64,000 nt of DNA from Dysgonomonas gadei ATCC BAA-286 (GCF_000213555.1 NZ_GL891986.1:127123-191122); one strand, 5' to 3'; shown: positions 45,353 to 54,603, numbered from the stretch's first letter. Notes: generated from the letters alone by a model not told the origin. Program-made: numbers and translations.

Positions 45353-47893
45353 ATGAAATTACGATTGTCGGTTATCGCCCTATGCCTTACATCCGTTATA
45401 GGCATGTTTTCTCAGATCAAACAAAAATTACCCCAGATATATGCAGCTCCGCCCGTTGCTGTTATCAATCCGTTAATTGTAGACTCTACCAATCTGAAAG
45501 GAGATAAGTATTCGGAAAAGGATTTATTGAAAATGAATCTGACCATTCCTGAGCAAACCGCTTTTGTAAGACCTCTCAAATCCGACACTGCCGGATATTT
45601 TTATGCGGAAAAGCCAAGGGAAGGCTATACTTTCCAACTATTTTCATTCTATGTACAGGCCGACCGTTATGCGAAATTATCCTTAAAGATAACCTCTCCG
45701 AATATGTTCGAGCTATATGTGGATGGTAAACTCAGCACATCGAAAACCACCAGGGAAGAAAACTTCAGAAATGAAAAAGAGGTTACTGCTGCTTTCAACC
45801 CATATCCTTTATCCAGCCGTGTTGTAATAAAGTTATTGGCTTCAGCGGAAGATAAGTCCTCTCCTATTTTCAAAATTGTATTGGAAAACGAGAAGGGGGA
45901 CGATAAAACGACCTTCTCAGTTCAAAATACGAGCAAAAGGTTCGTAAACTTTACCGATATGCTCTTAGGTAAAAGAGTAACCAATACCAGCATGTCGCCA
46001 AACGGTCAATACGCTTTGATCTCGTACAGAAATACATTCGGAGAGAAAAGTGTATCCACTACCGAATTATATAATGTCTCCACAGGCAAACAAATCCTTC
46101 TGGATACCGATGGCAGTAAAAAACAGTTAAGTTGGATGCCTGTAAGCGAAAAAATGTTCTACTTACTAAAAACCGAAGATGGTACAAATCTGATCTCCAT
46201 CGATCCCGCGACATTACAGGAAACGATCCTAGCAAAGAACATTCCGGACGAGTATATGACCTTCTCCCCCGATGAAAGAACTCTTTTCTATACCAAACAG
46301 GAAAAGGGCGAAGAGACGAAAGGAGATTTAAAGCTTTTATTATCACCCGAAGACCGCCAACCGGGATACACTAACCGTTCGTTCATCTATAAATACGACA
46401 TCAGATCGGGTCTAAGCCAGCAACTTACATATGGCTCGCATACGACATGGCTCAACGACATCAGCGCCGACTCAAAACAGCTTCTGGTTTCTTTTACCGA
46501 TGAAACAGTGACCGAACGTCCGTTCCGTAAATATACAATGCTCAAGCTGGATTTGCCGACTATGAGTGTAGATACTTTATGGACAAACGAAGGTTTTGCA
46601 TATGGCGCGACTTTTTCCCCCGACGGTAAAAAAGTCCTTATATCGGGTGCCGGCGAAGCCTTTGGCGGCATAGGACAAAATATAGATGCCGGACAAATAG
46701 CCAATAGCTATAATGGCCTCGCATTTATCATGGACTTAAGCACAAAACAGATTGACCCGATCACAAAGAATTTCGATCCGAGTATCGACAATAGTTTCTG
46801 GAACAAGAAAGACAATCTGATCTATTTCCGTACTACCGACAAGGACTATGTGAATATGTATGCATACAATCCTTCCGGCAAGACTTTCACTAAATTACCA
46901 TTGAATGAAGAAGTCATCCGTTCATTCTCTACGGCTGACAATGCTCTGTCCGCAATCTATTTCGGCGTAAGCCAGTCGAACTCTACCCGTGCCTATCTGT
47001 ATGATATAAAAAATCAAAAGTCGACAATGGTAGCCGACCCATACAACGACAGGCTATCTGAAATGACTCTCGGAAAAGCAGAAGACTGGAATTTTACCAA
47101 TTCCGCAGGAACAGAGATTAAAGGCAGTTGTTACCTGCCGCCAAACTTCGACGCGTCCAAGAAATATCCGATGATCGTATATTACTACGGAGGTACCAGC
47201 CCTACTTCCCGTACATTTGAAGGACCGTATCCTGCCCATGTGTTTGCATCGCAAGGCTATGTGGTGTATATTATACAGCCGAGCGGCGCAACCGGCTTCG
47301 GACAGAAGTTTGCAGCCCTGCACGTCAATGCATGGGGTAAACGTACCGCCGAAGATATCATAGAAGGAGTAAAACAGTTTGTAAAAGAACACCCTTATGT
47401 AAACGAAAAGAAAATCGGCTGTGTAGGCGCGTCATACGGCGGATTTATGACCATGTACCTGCAAACCCGCACGGACATATTCGCTGCTGCCGTATCCCAT
47501 GCGGGAATCAGTTCCATCAGCAGCTACTGGGGCGAAGGATACTGGGGATACACTTATAGTTCGGGCGCAAGTGCTCACAGCTACCCGTGGAACAACCCCG
47601 ACCTGTATGTAAAGCAAAGTCCGTTGTTCAGCGCCGACAAAGTACACACACCTATTCTATTTACACACGGTACGATCGACACCAATGTGCCTATAGGCGA
47701 AAGTATCCAGATGTATACAGCCTTGAAGATATTGGGCCGCCCGGCGGAATTCATACAGGTGAAAGACGAAAACCACGGAGTAATGAATTACAAACGGCGT
47801 GTGGAATGGAACAATTCCATAATGGCCTGGTTTTCCAAATGGCTGAAGGACGATAATGGCTGGTGGAAAGGACTTTACCCCGACGCAAAATAA
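45353..47893 (+). CDS. S9-family serine peptidase (prolyl oligopeptidase / dipeptidyl peptidase type)
   Basis: 846 residues with a signal peptide (about 1-20). The N-terminal and middle part form a beta-propeller with TFSPDERTLFY and A-T-F-S-P-D-G-K-K repeats (about 230-560); the C-terminal alpha/beta-hydrolase domain has the nucleophile in GASYGG (Ser694), Asp776 (HGTIDTNVP) and His808 (DENHG). It removes dipeptides or cleaves after proline or other residues in short peptides, probably in the periplasm. With the peptide-type SusC/SusD operon this could serve peptide feeding, but the two are not linked. Confidence 0.88.
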   Translation: MKLRLSVIALCLTSVIGMFSQIKQKLPQIYAAPPVAVINPLIVDSTNLKGDKYSEKDLLKMNLTIPEQTAFVRPLKSDTAGYFYAEKPREGYTFQLFSFYVQADRYAKLSLKITSPNMFELYVDGKLSTSKTTREENFRNEKEVTAAFNPYPLSSRVVIKLLASAEDKSSPIFKIVLENEKGDDKTTFSVQNTSKRFVNFTDMLLGKRVTNTSMSPNGQYALISYRNTFGEKSVSTTELYNVSTGKQILLDTDGSKKQLSWMPVSEKMFYLLKTEDGTNLISIDPATLQETILAKNIPDEYMTFSPDERTLFYTKQEKGEETKGDLKLLLSPEDRQPGYTNRSFIYKYDIRSGLSQQLTYGSHTTWLNDISADSKQLLVSFTDETVTERPFRKYTMLKLDLPTMSVDTLWTNEGFAYGATFSPDGKKVLISGAGEAFGGIGQNIDAGQIANSYNGLAFIMDLSTKQIDPITKNFDPSIDNSFWNKKDNLIYFRTTDKDYVNMYAYNPSGKTFTKLPLNEEVIRSFSTADNALSAIYFGVSQSNSTRAYLYDIKNQKSTMVADPYNDRLSEMTLGKAEDWNFTNSAGTEIKGSCYLPPNFDASKKYPMIVYYYGGTSPTSRTFEGPYPAHVFASQGYVVYIIQPSGATGFGQKFAALHVNAWGKRTAEDIIEGVKQFVKEHPYVNEKKIGCVGASYGGFMTMYLQTRTDIFAAAVSHAGISSISSYWGEGYWGYTYSSGASAHSYPWNNPDLYVKQSPLFSADKVHTPILFTHGTIDTNVPIGESIQMYTALKILGRPAEFIQVKDENHGVMNYKRRVEWNNSIMAWFSKWLKDDNGWWKGLYPDAK

Positions 47894-47906
47894 GTTTATG
47901 AATGAT

Positions 47907-47980
47907 AATTAGTAAGTATTGAGTAATAAGTGGTTTGAAATTCTTTCAACTTAATACTTAATACTCAATACTTATTAATT
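47907..47980. repeat. Long imperfect inverted repeat made of AAGTATTGAGTA words
   Basis: Arms 47907-47931 and 47956-47980 match at 23 of 25 positions around a 24-base loop, with only A/T-rich words. It lies in the gap between the S9 peptidase and the convergent outer-membrane protein gene and can terminate both transcripts. The arm word AAGTATTGAGTAATAAG is the same as in the patch at 16851-17000. Confidence 0.6.
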
Positions 47981-48458
47981 ATAATGAAAGAATCAGTCCC
48001 AAGCGTACGAAAAATTGATTGTTGCCACGCGACACATTCATATCATACCCTGTCTTTATATAAAACAAACTATAAGCACACATAATATTAGGAGTAAGCA
48101 CAATCCCGCTCGCCCTTTTTTCATTAAAGTTCCGTAAATACCCCGCATCGCACGACAGCCACAAAACACTTCTATCGGCATAATCTCCAAAAACCATACT
48201 TGCAAAATCCAATGTGGGCGAAATAGCCTTCGTATTCAATCCTGAAAGTTTGGTACTGCCTCCTGTATAATCCAAGCCTCCAAACAGGAAGAAATTTACA
48301 TCCCCCTTGTATGTGTAATATCTGGTATGTATATTGGCTGCGAACTCAACTTTCTCACTTTTTGCCGCTTGTATGCCTGCGCCGATCATCTGTGCAGATA
48401 AGGTAACGGACGCAAACATAAAAACAATAAAAAGCCCCAAAGATTTAAGCATATTCAT
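47979..48458 (-). CDS. Small exported outer-membrane protein (paralogue of the protein at 4216-4725)
   Basis: 159 residues with a signal peptide (about 1-22, ...SVTLSA, then QM). It shares with the protein at 4216-4725 the DYTGGS, GLN-x-K, CDAGY, G-I-V-x-T-P-N and QFFVR-x-G segments in the same order. Both are likely small barrels or barrel-associated proteins. It follows the deiminase-type gene by 11 bases, so both are likely in one transcript; no functional link is evident. Confidence 0.65.
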   Translation of the reverse strand: MNMLKSLGLFIVFMFASVTLSAQMIGAGIQAAKSEKVEFAANIHTRYYTYKGDVNFFLFGGLDYTGGSTKLSGLNTKAISPTLDFASMVFGDYADRSVLWLSCDAGYLRNFNEKRASGIVLTPNIMCAYSLFYIKTGYDMNVSRGNNQFFVRLGLILSL

Positions 48459-48469
48459 TTTATACTAGA

Positions 48470-49384
48470 TTATCCCCTAACTAATGGTAGTGTAGAGCAA
48501 CGGAGCAACCCTCCCATTTTCGATATTTCGAAATAAGGGATAGCCTCTACTGTCAACCCCCATTCATCGGCCAAATGGCGATTAAGGCGTGTAAAACGTT
48601 CTTCACTTACAACAACTGTAGGAGATATGGAAAATACATTTGTATTCATATAATACATTTCCTCCTGCGTAACCTCGAAAATATTCTTCCTACCGAAAAA
48701 ATCGACCAGAAGATTATAGTCTTTTTCGTTTTTGAAACCATCTTTATAGATAATGGCCTTACCATTACCTACCGGCATGAAAGTACAATCGAGATGCAGG
48801 ATACCTTTACGGGGGTCGGTATCATCTTTCTCCAGTTCGAGTGCCACAAAATTTTTCTCAGGATATAATTCCCGAAGGAAAGCTATTGCATACGCATTTG
48901 TTCTGGCGGTTTTGTATTCAGGATAATCCCTTTCCATATAAGTACCGACAAAGACGGTATCACCATACAAGACCACGTCTCCACCTTCTACATGTGCTTT
49001 CTCGGGCAGGTTATATATTTTATTGAAAGCTATCTGACTATAGATAGGCGCATACGCTTCCTGCTCATCCGCACGATCGGGTATAATGTTTGATGTGATA
49101 ATCTTATCATCAATTACAAATGCTACATCACGGGCATAGACCTGATTACAGTTGGGCAAAATAAGAGGACGAAGAACTTCCACATCATATTTTAAGAAAA
49201 CTTTTTCAAATGCGGTCATTTCATCGGCGATATTCTCTTCCTTAGGATAAGTACCATTTTGGACAGATTCATAAGATTTCGCATCATATGTATCTTCCGG
49301 TGCAGGTTCTTTCCCTAACGAATAAGGCTGCCCCAACACAACGGTTTTCAGTGGTGCGGTTTCATTTTGTATATTTAGTATCAT
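48470..49384 (-). CDS. Arginine deiminase / DDAH-type guanidino-group hydrolase
   Basis: 304 residues of the pentein superfamily. Key residues by pattern: C-N-Q-V-Y-A-R-D near 100, the E-G-G-D motif (about 150-153), catalytic His in I-L-H-L-D-C-T-F (about 215) and the nucleophilic Cys in L-L-R-C-S-T-L-P-L near the C-terminus (about residue 296). These enzymes hydrolyse arginine or methylarginine to citrulline, or transfer amidino groups. The exact substrate is not clear. The - strand has a TATCTTTG -7 box 17 bases upstream. Confidence 0.75.
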   Translation of the reverse strand: MILNIQNETAPLKTVVLGQPYSLGKEPAPEDTYDAKSYESVQNGTYPKEENIADEMTAFEKVFLKYDVEVLRPLILPNCNQVYARDVAFVIDDKIITSNIIPDRADEQEAYAPIYSQIAFNKIYNLPEKAHVEGGDVVLYGDTVFVGTYMERDYPEYKTARTNAYAIAFLRELYPEKNFVALELEKDDTDPRKGILHLDCTFMPVGNGKAIIYKDGFKNEKDYNLLVDFFGRKNIFEVTQEEMYYMNTNVFSISPTVVVSEERFTRLNRHLADEWGLTVEAIPYFEISKMGGLLRCSTLPLVRG

Positions 49385-49400
49385 AACTTCTTATTTTGTG

Positions 49401-49408
49401 CAAAGATA
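49401..49408 (-). promoter_or_regulatory. Candidate -7 box (TATCTTTG on - strand)
   Basis: CAAAGATA on the + strand reads TATCTTTG on the - strand, 17 bases before the ATG of the deiminase-type gene. Close to the inner edge of repeat copy 3 (49513). Confidence 0.45.
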
Positions 49409-49512
49409 GTGCTTTTATAAAAATAAGGGATAACTCTTTAAGTCTTTACAGGGCAAACGCACGAAAAGCGAAAATTTCAACCATTAATATTATTTACATT
49501 AATTAACTCTGT

Positions 49513-50617
49513 TTAGTTAAAACCTGACATATCTGACAATTTTCTCACTATTTTCATGTCAAAATTCTAACATTCTTTAATTGTATATAGTTAAAGAGTA
49601 ACAAAGGTAACATAGAAAACAATTAATAATTAATGCGAATTAGTAGTTGGATTTTAATGTTCAATTCTTTTCAGCTCCACTTCGTTGCGCTTAAACGTTC
49701 ATTTTGGCATTGCCCAAAACGAACCAAAAGGCTAGCGCTTCTGTTGAGTCGCCTACGCTCCTCGATTTTCAATTCCTCGGCGACCCAAAACCGTTTTGAC
49801 GGCTGAATCAAACAAACGGGCTATCGCCCCGTTTGATTCTACGCCGCCTGCAACGGATTGGGTACCCCGCCTGCTTCACTAATGCGCAAGGGCTGACGCA
49901 CGTGGAGCTAAAGCATGAAGAGCCTCTGTCCTGTCGCCGCATCGAGGTCACGGCCTCGGCCCTCAGGCGGGGTACCCAATCCGTAAAGCGGAGGTGTAGG
50001 GCAAAATAGGGTAGCTGCTATACACGGCTGATAATCCGGTAAAAGATGATTCCGTATTATTTTGCCCCACCGCAGCTGCGGTTTTGGGTCGCCGGAGGGA
50101 TGCAGCCTTGATTTTTTGTTTCGTTTTGCATCAAGGCAAAATGAAAAACAAGCCGATAGGCGCGTTAGAAAAAATAGAACAATTTTATACTACAATAGTT
50201 ACTTTAACTACTGATTGACATAATTAAGAATGGAAAATAATAATTAGCTTATCGTGTTGAGCAGAGCGGGGTATCCTGTTTATAAAAAAAAACTCCGTGC
50301 TACTCCTTTTATTCTGTGTTTAAATAAAAAGTAACAGAGGTAACACATATTTCAGCTTTTAGCTGATAGCTATTAGCCGTTAGCTTTAGCTATCGCACAA
50401 GAGACTTTATGGTAAAAGTAAATACAGTTCTTTCAACTTTGTACTCATTACTTAAAACTTATTACTTGTTAAAAGGTTACAAAGGTTACACTATTTCACT
50501 CATTTGCTAATATGCTAATCTACAGATTTACGAATCAATCTTTCAAAGAACTACAAGCTGACAGCTAAAGGCTATCGGCTAATATATAGATAAACTTTCT
50601 CAAAAAAAATAAATTCC
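49513..50617 (+). repeat. GC-rich repeat family, copy 3 (right arm of large inverted repeat)
   Basis: About 1.1 kb, the reverse complement of 34911-36035. The core has an outer inverted repeat CGGCGACCCAAAACCG (49778-49793) and CGGTTTTGGGTCGCCG (50079-50094), an inner one CGGATTGGGTACCCCGCCTG (49854-49873) with its exact complement (49964-49983), and hairpins GAATCAAAC/GTTTGATTC (49805-49813/49831-49839) and TTTTGG/CCAAAA. AT-rich flanks carry AGTAACAAAGGTAACA (49597-49612), GTAACAGAGGTAACA (50331-50345) and GGTTACAAAGGTTACA (50475-50490). No transposase gene or terminal target duplication could be recognised. ohr begins 111 bases downstream. Confidence 0.85.
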
Positions 50618-50727
50618 GTGTCATTACCCTATTATGTCTTATATTCTTTATTATAGCTATCATTGAACAATACAAGTCTTACTATTGTTTTATTATACTA
50701 ACTAGGCAAATTATAAAAAACAGTAGT

Positions 50728-51153
50728 ATGGAAAAAATGTACACAGCAGTAGCTACCTCGGTAGGAGGAAGAAGCGGTAGTGTCAAGTCTTCGGACGGAG
50801 TACTGAACCTGGAAGTAAGACCTCCTAAAGAAATGGGCGGCCCGGGTGGTAATTACACTAATCCTGAACAACTTTTTGCGGCAGGTTATTCCGCTTGCTT
50901 CGGCAGCGCACTAAGCCACGTTTCACTAGCCAAAAAGATTCACATAAAACCGGAAGTGACCGCCAAGGTAAGTATTGGCACAAAAGAAGGTGGCGGCTTT
51001 CAACTGGCTGTGGAAATGGATGTACATATAAAAGGGATCAGCCAGCAAGAAGCTGAAGAACTGGTTAAAGAAGCACATCAGGTATGCCCTTACTCCAATG
51101 CTACACGAAACAATATAGAAGTAACTTTGAAAGTGACTACTGAGAATAAATAA
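50728..51153 (+). CDS. ohr: Organic hydroperoxide resistance protein Ohr (OsmC family)
   Basis: 141 residues with the two redox-active cysteines in Y-S-A-C-F-G (Cys57) and V-C-P-Y-S-N (Cys120), the arrangement of Ohr/OsmC peroxidases. The start motif (M-Y-T-A-V-A-T-S-V-G-G-R-x-G) is typical of Ohr. It reduces organic hydroperoxides with thiols in the cytoplasm. No OhrR-type regulator gene is nearby. It lies just outside the inverted repeat, followed by a clear terminator. Confidence 0.9.
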   Translation: MEKMYTAVATSVGGRSGSVKSSDGVLNLEVRPPKEMGGPGGNYTNPEQLFAAGYSACFGSALSHVSLAKKIHIKPEVTAKVSIGTKEGGGFQLAVEMDVHIKGISQQEAEELVKEAHQVCPYSNATRNNIEVTLKVTTENK

Positions 51154-51212
51154 TTAAGCAGTTTTACTGCCCTGTATTTATTATTATATATGGATTGATT
51201 TTTTGGATAAAG

Positions 51213-51239
51213 GCGTGAGCGTATGTTCACGCTTTTTAT
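51213..51239 (+). terminator. Intrinsic terminator of ohr
   Basis: GCGTGA (51213-51218) pairs with TCACGC (51227-51232) followed by TTTTTATTT. It lies 60 bases after the ohr stop codon. Confidence 0.8.
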
Positions 51240-51405
51240 TTGATAATAACTAGGTATGTCTTCAGCTGTAATTTGTTTTACATTTAGTGAGTTTCCATAT
51301 AACAATCATATATCAAAAAAGTTCACAAAAACCCAATAGAAAATATATATGACATATAAATGCATATTTTTATGCCAAAAAGACATTAAATCAAAAATTA
51401 TTCCT

Positions 51406-51413
51406 TACATTTG
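51406..51413 (+). promoter_or_regulatory. Candidate -7 box (TACATTTG)
   Basis: TACATTTG fits the -7 consensus, 132 bases before the ATG at 51545. The long leader contains a terminator-like hairpin (51453-51496). Confidence 0.5.
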
Positions 51414-51452
51414 TATCGTGAATTAGGTTATCAATAATTTACAAGTATAACG

Positions 51453-51496
51453 AACAAAGAATACCATGAACAAGATGGGATTTCTTTGTTTTTTTT
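51453..51496 (+). terminator. Terminator-like hairpin within the leader (possible attenuator or short RNA end)
   Basis: AACAAAGAAT (51453-51462) pairs with ATTTCTTTGTT (51480-51490, one T bulged), the loop can pair further as CCAT/ATGG, and eight T follow. It lies between the -7 box and the coding region, 49 bases before the ATG at 51545. It would make a short RNA of about 75 bases or a conditional stop. Confidence 0.55.
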
Positions 51497-51544
51497 ATGC
51501 CTGTAAGTCTATAAAGATTGTTTTTAAATTAAAATTTTTTGGTT

Positions 51545-51901
51545 ATGAAAAGGTTATCAATTTTATTTGTAGCGGTACTGGCGTTCAGTATCAGTTCATT
51601 TGCGAGCAACGATTATGAGGTTTTGTGGGTATTGAATAACAAGAGCACATTCAATACAGTAACCGATTATGTACAGGCGACTCCTGCACAGAAAGAACAA
51701 CTCGGAAATATATTCTACGATTCGGCGGAGAAGCTGAAAGATGCATTGCAGGATAACGACAAAGAGGGGGCATGGAAAGCCTTAGCCTTCAATTTGGCAA
51801 ACACAAAATCTGTATTATCTGCACAGCAATACCGTAAATATCTGGCAATATTAAATGCTACATATCAGCAGACACAAGGTGTTCTTGTAGCTAATAAATA
51901 A
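51545..51901 (+). CDS. Small exported helical protein of unknown function
   Basis: 118 residues from the ATG at 51545 (a TTG six bases upstream is in frame but would not improve the signal). Signal peptide MKRLSILFVAVLAFSISSFA. The mature part is largely helical and charged with a T-P-A-Q-K-E-Q-L motif (about residue 46), weakly like the L-T-P-E-Q motif of Spy/CpxP-type periplasmic proteins, which is only a resemblance. The upstream terminator-like hairpin suggests controlled expression. Confidence 0.6.
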   Translation: MKRLSILFVAVLAFSISSFASNDYEVLWVLNNKSTFNTVTDYVQATPAQKEQLGNIFYDSAEKLKDALQDNDKEGAWKALAFNLANTKSVLSAQQYRKYLAILNATYQQTQGVLVANK

Positions 51902-51957
51902 GATGTGATGTTTATTAAACAAATTGGAGGGAAGGATTTATTCTTCCCTTTATTTTT

Positions 51958-52908
51958 TCAAAACAGTTCAATACCTTCTCTGTATGTCTTGAATTTCAGT
52001 TCGGGAAGCAGTTCTTTTCTCATACGCCTCGTATCTCCATAATAAGACACCATTCCTATTTTTACAAAATCAACAGTCAACGGGCTTTGCGTACCAAAAA
52101 AAACAGAGAACAACTCAAACCCGCGTGCAGCCGTCATTATCATCCACACGGGCATGCGCCACGGTTTGTGATTTCCTTTATAGATTGTTATATCGTCAAG
52201 AAACTGTTGCAAAGTCTGTACACCTTCATCCCCAATATGATAAATTCCCTTTACACCGGGGTTTAGAGTGGCCGCAATAGTTGCATCCACAAAATCTGAT
52301 TTCGAGATAAGATGTATATCGGTTGGTTTCTTCCACACTCCCAGCAACCTGTGACGGGCAAACCATTGTGCTGCATCTATCATAAGAATTCCTTCACCAT
52401 ACACCATCCCTACCCGCAAAGAGACAGCTTCGAAACCACATTTTTCTCCATACCGGAACAAGAGTCTTTCTTCTTCAAGACGTGTTTTTGCATGCATGGA
52501 TTCCGGTTTTCCGTCCAATACTCCGGTCGCCGGATTTTGCGGGCTGCATTCACCTTCTACATGAGGGAAACTGATAAGGATGATGCGTTTTACTTTTTGT
52601 CGGATAGCAACATCTAACAGGTTATTGAAGTATTGAGTATTCGTAGTAGGCAGGAATTTTTCGGGATTCGCTTTGAATAGTATTCCCGCAAAATGAACGA
52701 TTACATCGACATTGTCGAGTGCATCGCACAATGTCTCCTTGCTTGCTAAATCTACTTTGAAAACGGATATATTTTCTTTTTCTTTCAGGTTCCCGGCAAT
52801 ATCTTTCTTATGTGTCAGCAGATTTAGATACACATCCATATCTTTCATCCCCTGAGCTAATAGTCCGCCAAGATTGCCTGCCGCTCCCGTTATTGCTATT
52901 CGTTTCAT
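51958..52908 (-). CDS. NAD(P)-dependent epimerase/dehydratase family protein (extended SDR)
   Basis: 316 residues with the nucleotide-binding motif G-A-A-G-N-L-G-G (about 8-15), a V-I-V-H-F-A-G strand (about 69-75) and a central H-A-K-T-R-L-E-E-E region; the canonical Y-x-x-x-K is replaced by M-H-A-K-T-R at the equivalent position, so catalysis may be altered or it may be an atypical SDR or NmrA-like member. Substrate unknown. It runs convergent to the small exported protein gene. Confidence 0.7.
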   Translation of the reverse strand: MKRIAITGAAGNLGGLLAQGMKDMDVYLNLLTHKKDIAGNLKEKENISVFKVDLASKETLCDALDNVDVIVHFAGILFKANPEKFLPTTNTQYFNNLLDVAIRQKVKRIILISFPHVEGECSPQNPATGVLDGKPESMHAKTRLEEERLLFRYGEKCGFEAVSLRVGMVYGEGILMIDAAQWFARHRLLGVWKKPTDIHLISKSDFVDATIAATLNPGVKGIYHIGDEGVQTLQQFLDDITIYKGNHKPWRMPVWMIMTAARGFELFSVFFGTQSPLTVDFVKIGMVSYYGDTRRMRKELLPELKFKTYREGIELF

Positions 52909-53076
52909 GTTAAGTTTATTTAAGCCGTAAAGATAAGTCTAGTTTATTATTATATAGTCATTTATTGAAACTATAATATCAAATTTTGTAATGCGGTATG
53001 CTCTTTTTTTTATAATTTTAGTTTCCGAATTTAGCTATATAATACCTGTATATTAATAATATAAACATTAAACACC

Positions 53077-54513
53077 ATGAAAGAACTAAAAATGTTTATC
53101 GACGGCAAATTTGTAGAAAACGCATCCGGAAAATGGATAGACGTACTGAACCCGTCGACAGAAGAAGTAATCTCGCGGCAACCCGAAGGCACAATCGAAG
53201 ACGCCCGCAAGGCAATAGATGCGGCCGAAAAAGCACAGGATAAATGGGCAGCTACTCCTGCCGTAGAAAGAGCAAGCTATCTGATCAAGATTGCAGCAGG
53301 CATCCGCAAACGGGAAAAAGAACTGACCGATATCATTGTCCGTGAAGGTGGTAAAACTCAGGGACTGGCAAACGTAGAAGTCCTTTTCACAGCCGATTAT
53401 CTCGAATATATGGCAGGATGGGCACGCAGATATGAAGGTGAAATTATCCAGAGCGACCGTCCGCACGAAAACATTTTCCTGTTTAAGAAACCTATCGGTG
53501 TCACTACGGGTATTCTCCCGTGGAACTTCCCGTTCTTCCTCATTGCCCGTAAGGCTGCTCCTGCATTGGTGACGGGAAATACAATCGTGGTAAAGCCCAG
53601 CCAGATTACTCCTGAGAATGCATATGTATTCGCCCGGATAGTTGAAGAAGTGGGTATGCCTGCCGGTGTATTCAACCTTATAATGGGACGTGGTTCCGTT
53701 ATCGGGCACGAACTGGCTGCTAACCCGAAAGTAGGAATGGTAAGCCTTACCGGAAGCGTTGGCGCAGGACAACAGACAATGGCTGCCGCAGCTCCGAATA
53801 TCACAAAAGTATCCCTCGAACTGGGCGGAAAAGCTCCGGCTATCGTTATGGATGATGCTGATATAGATTTGGCGGTGAAATCGATAATCGCATCCCGTGT
53901 CATCAATACAGGGCAGGTTTGTAACTGTGCCGAACGGGTATATGTACACAAGAAAGTGAAAGACATATTCCTTGAAAAACTGGTTGCAGGCATGAAAGCC
54001 GTCAAAGCGGGTAATCCTTCCGAAATAGTAGATTTGGATATGGGACCTCTAGTAGAAGCCAACGCATTAAAATTAGTGGAAGAAAAAGTAGCGAAAGCCG
54101 TGAATCAGGGCTGTAAACTTCTTTGTGGCGGCAAGCGTATCGGAACGAAAGGCTATTTCTTCGAGCCTACTGTTCTCGCTGATGCCACTCAGAAAATGGA
54201 TATTATACAAGAAGAAACATTTGGTCCGGTATTGCCTGTCGTTGAATTTTCCGATATAAACGATGCCATTGAATGGGCTAACGATTGTGAATATGGGCTG
54301 ACATCTTCCGTTTATACTCAGAATCTGGATACTGCATTCAAATTGGTAAGAGCGCTTAAATTCGGAGAAACATACATCAACCGTGAAAACTTTGAAGCTA
54401 TGCAGGGATTCCATGCCGGATGGCGCAAATCGGGAATCGGCGGCGCTGATGGTAAACACGGGCTTGAAGAATATCTTCAGACACATGTAGTGTATCTGGA
54501 AACAAAAGGCTGA
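53077..54513 (+). CDS. aldA: Lactaldehyde dehydrogenase-type aldehyde dehydrogenase
   Basis: 478 residues of the ALDH superfamily. Visible are the NAD-binding region with I-L-P-W-N-F-P (147-153), the catalytic Glu in L-E-L-G-G-K and the catalytic Cys in G-Q-V-C-N-C-A-E, a form found in AldA and related enzymes. AldA oxidises L-lactaldehyde (from fucose or rhamnose breakdown) to L-lactate. lutABC follows 90 bases downstream, which would oxidise the lactate to pyruvate; this supports the assignment. Confidence 0.82.
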   Translation: MKELKMFIDGKFVENASGKWIDVLNPSTEEVISRQPEGTIEDARKAIDAAEKAQDKWAATPAVERASYLIKIAAGIRKREKELTDIIVREGGKTQGLANVEVLFTADYLEYMAGWARRYEGEIIQSDRPHENIFLFKKPIGVTTGILPWNFPFFLIARKAAPALVTGNTIVVKPSQITPENAYVFARIVEEVGMPAGVFNLIMGRGSVIGHELAANPKVGMVSLTGSVGAGQQTMAAAAPNITKVSLELGGKAPAIVMDDADIDLAVKSIIASRVINTGQVCNCAERVYVHKKVKDIFLEKLVAGMKAVKAGNPSEIVDLDMGPLVEANALKLVEEKVAKAVNQGCKLLCGGKRIGTKGYFFEPTVLADATQKMDIIQEETFGPVLPVVEFSDINDAIEWANDCEYGLTSSVYTQNLDTAFKLVRALKFGETYINRENFEAMQGFHAGWRKSGIGGADGKHGLEEYLQTHVVYLETKG

Positions 54514-54603
54514 TAAGTCTAATAATAAAAAACTCAAAGTACTGCTGGCTTTGTAGTTTTTTATATTATTACCTTTATAGCGATCAACTAATTTAAGATA
54601 AAG

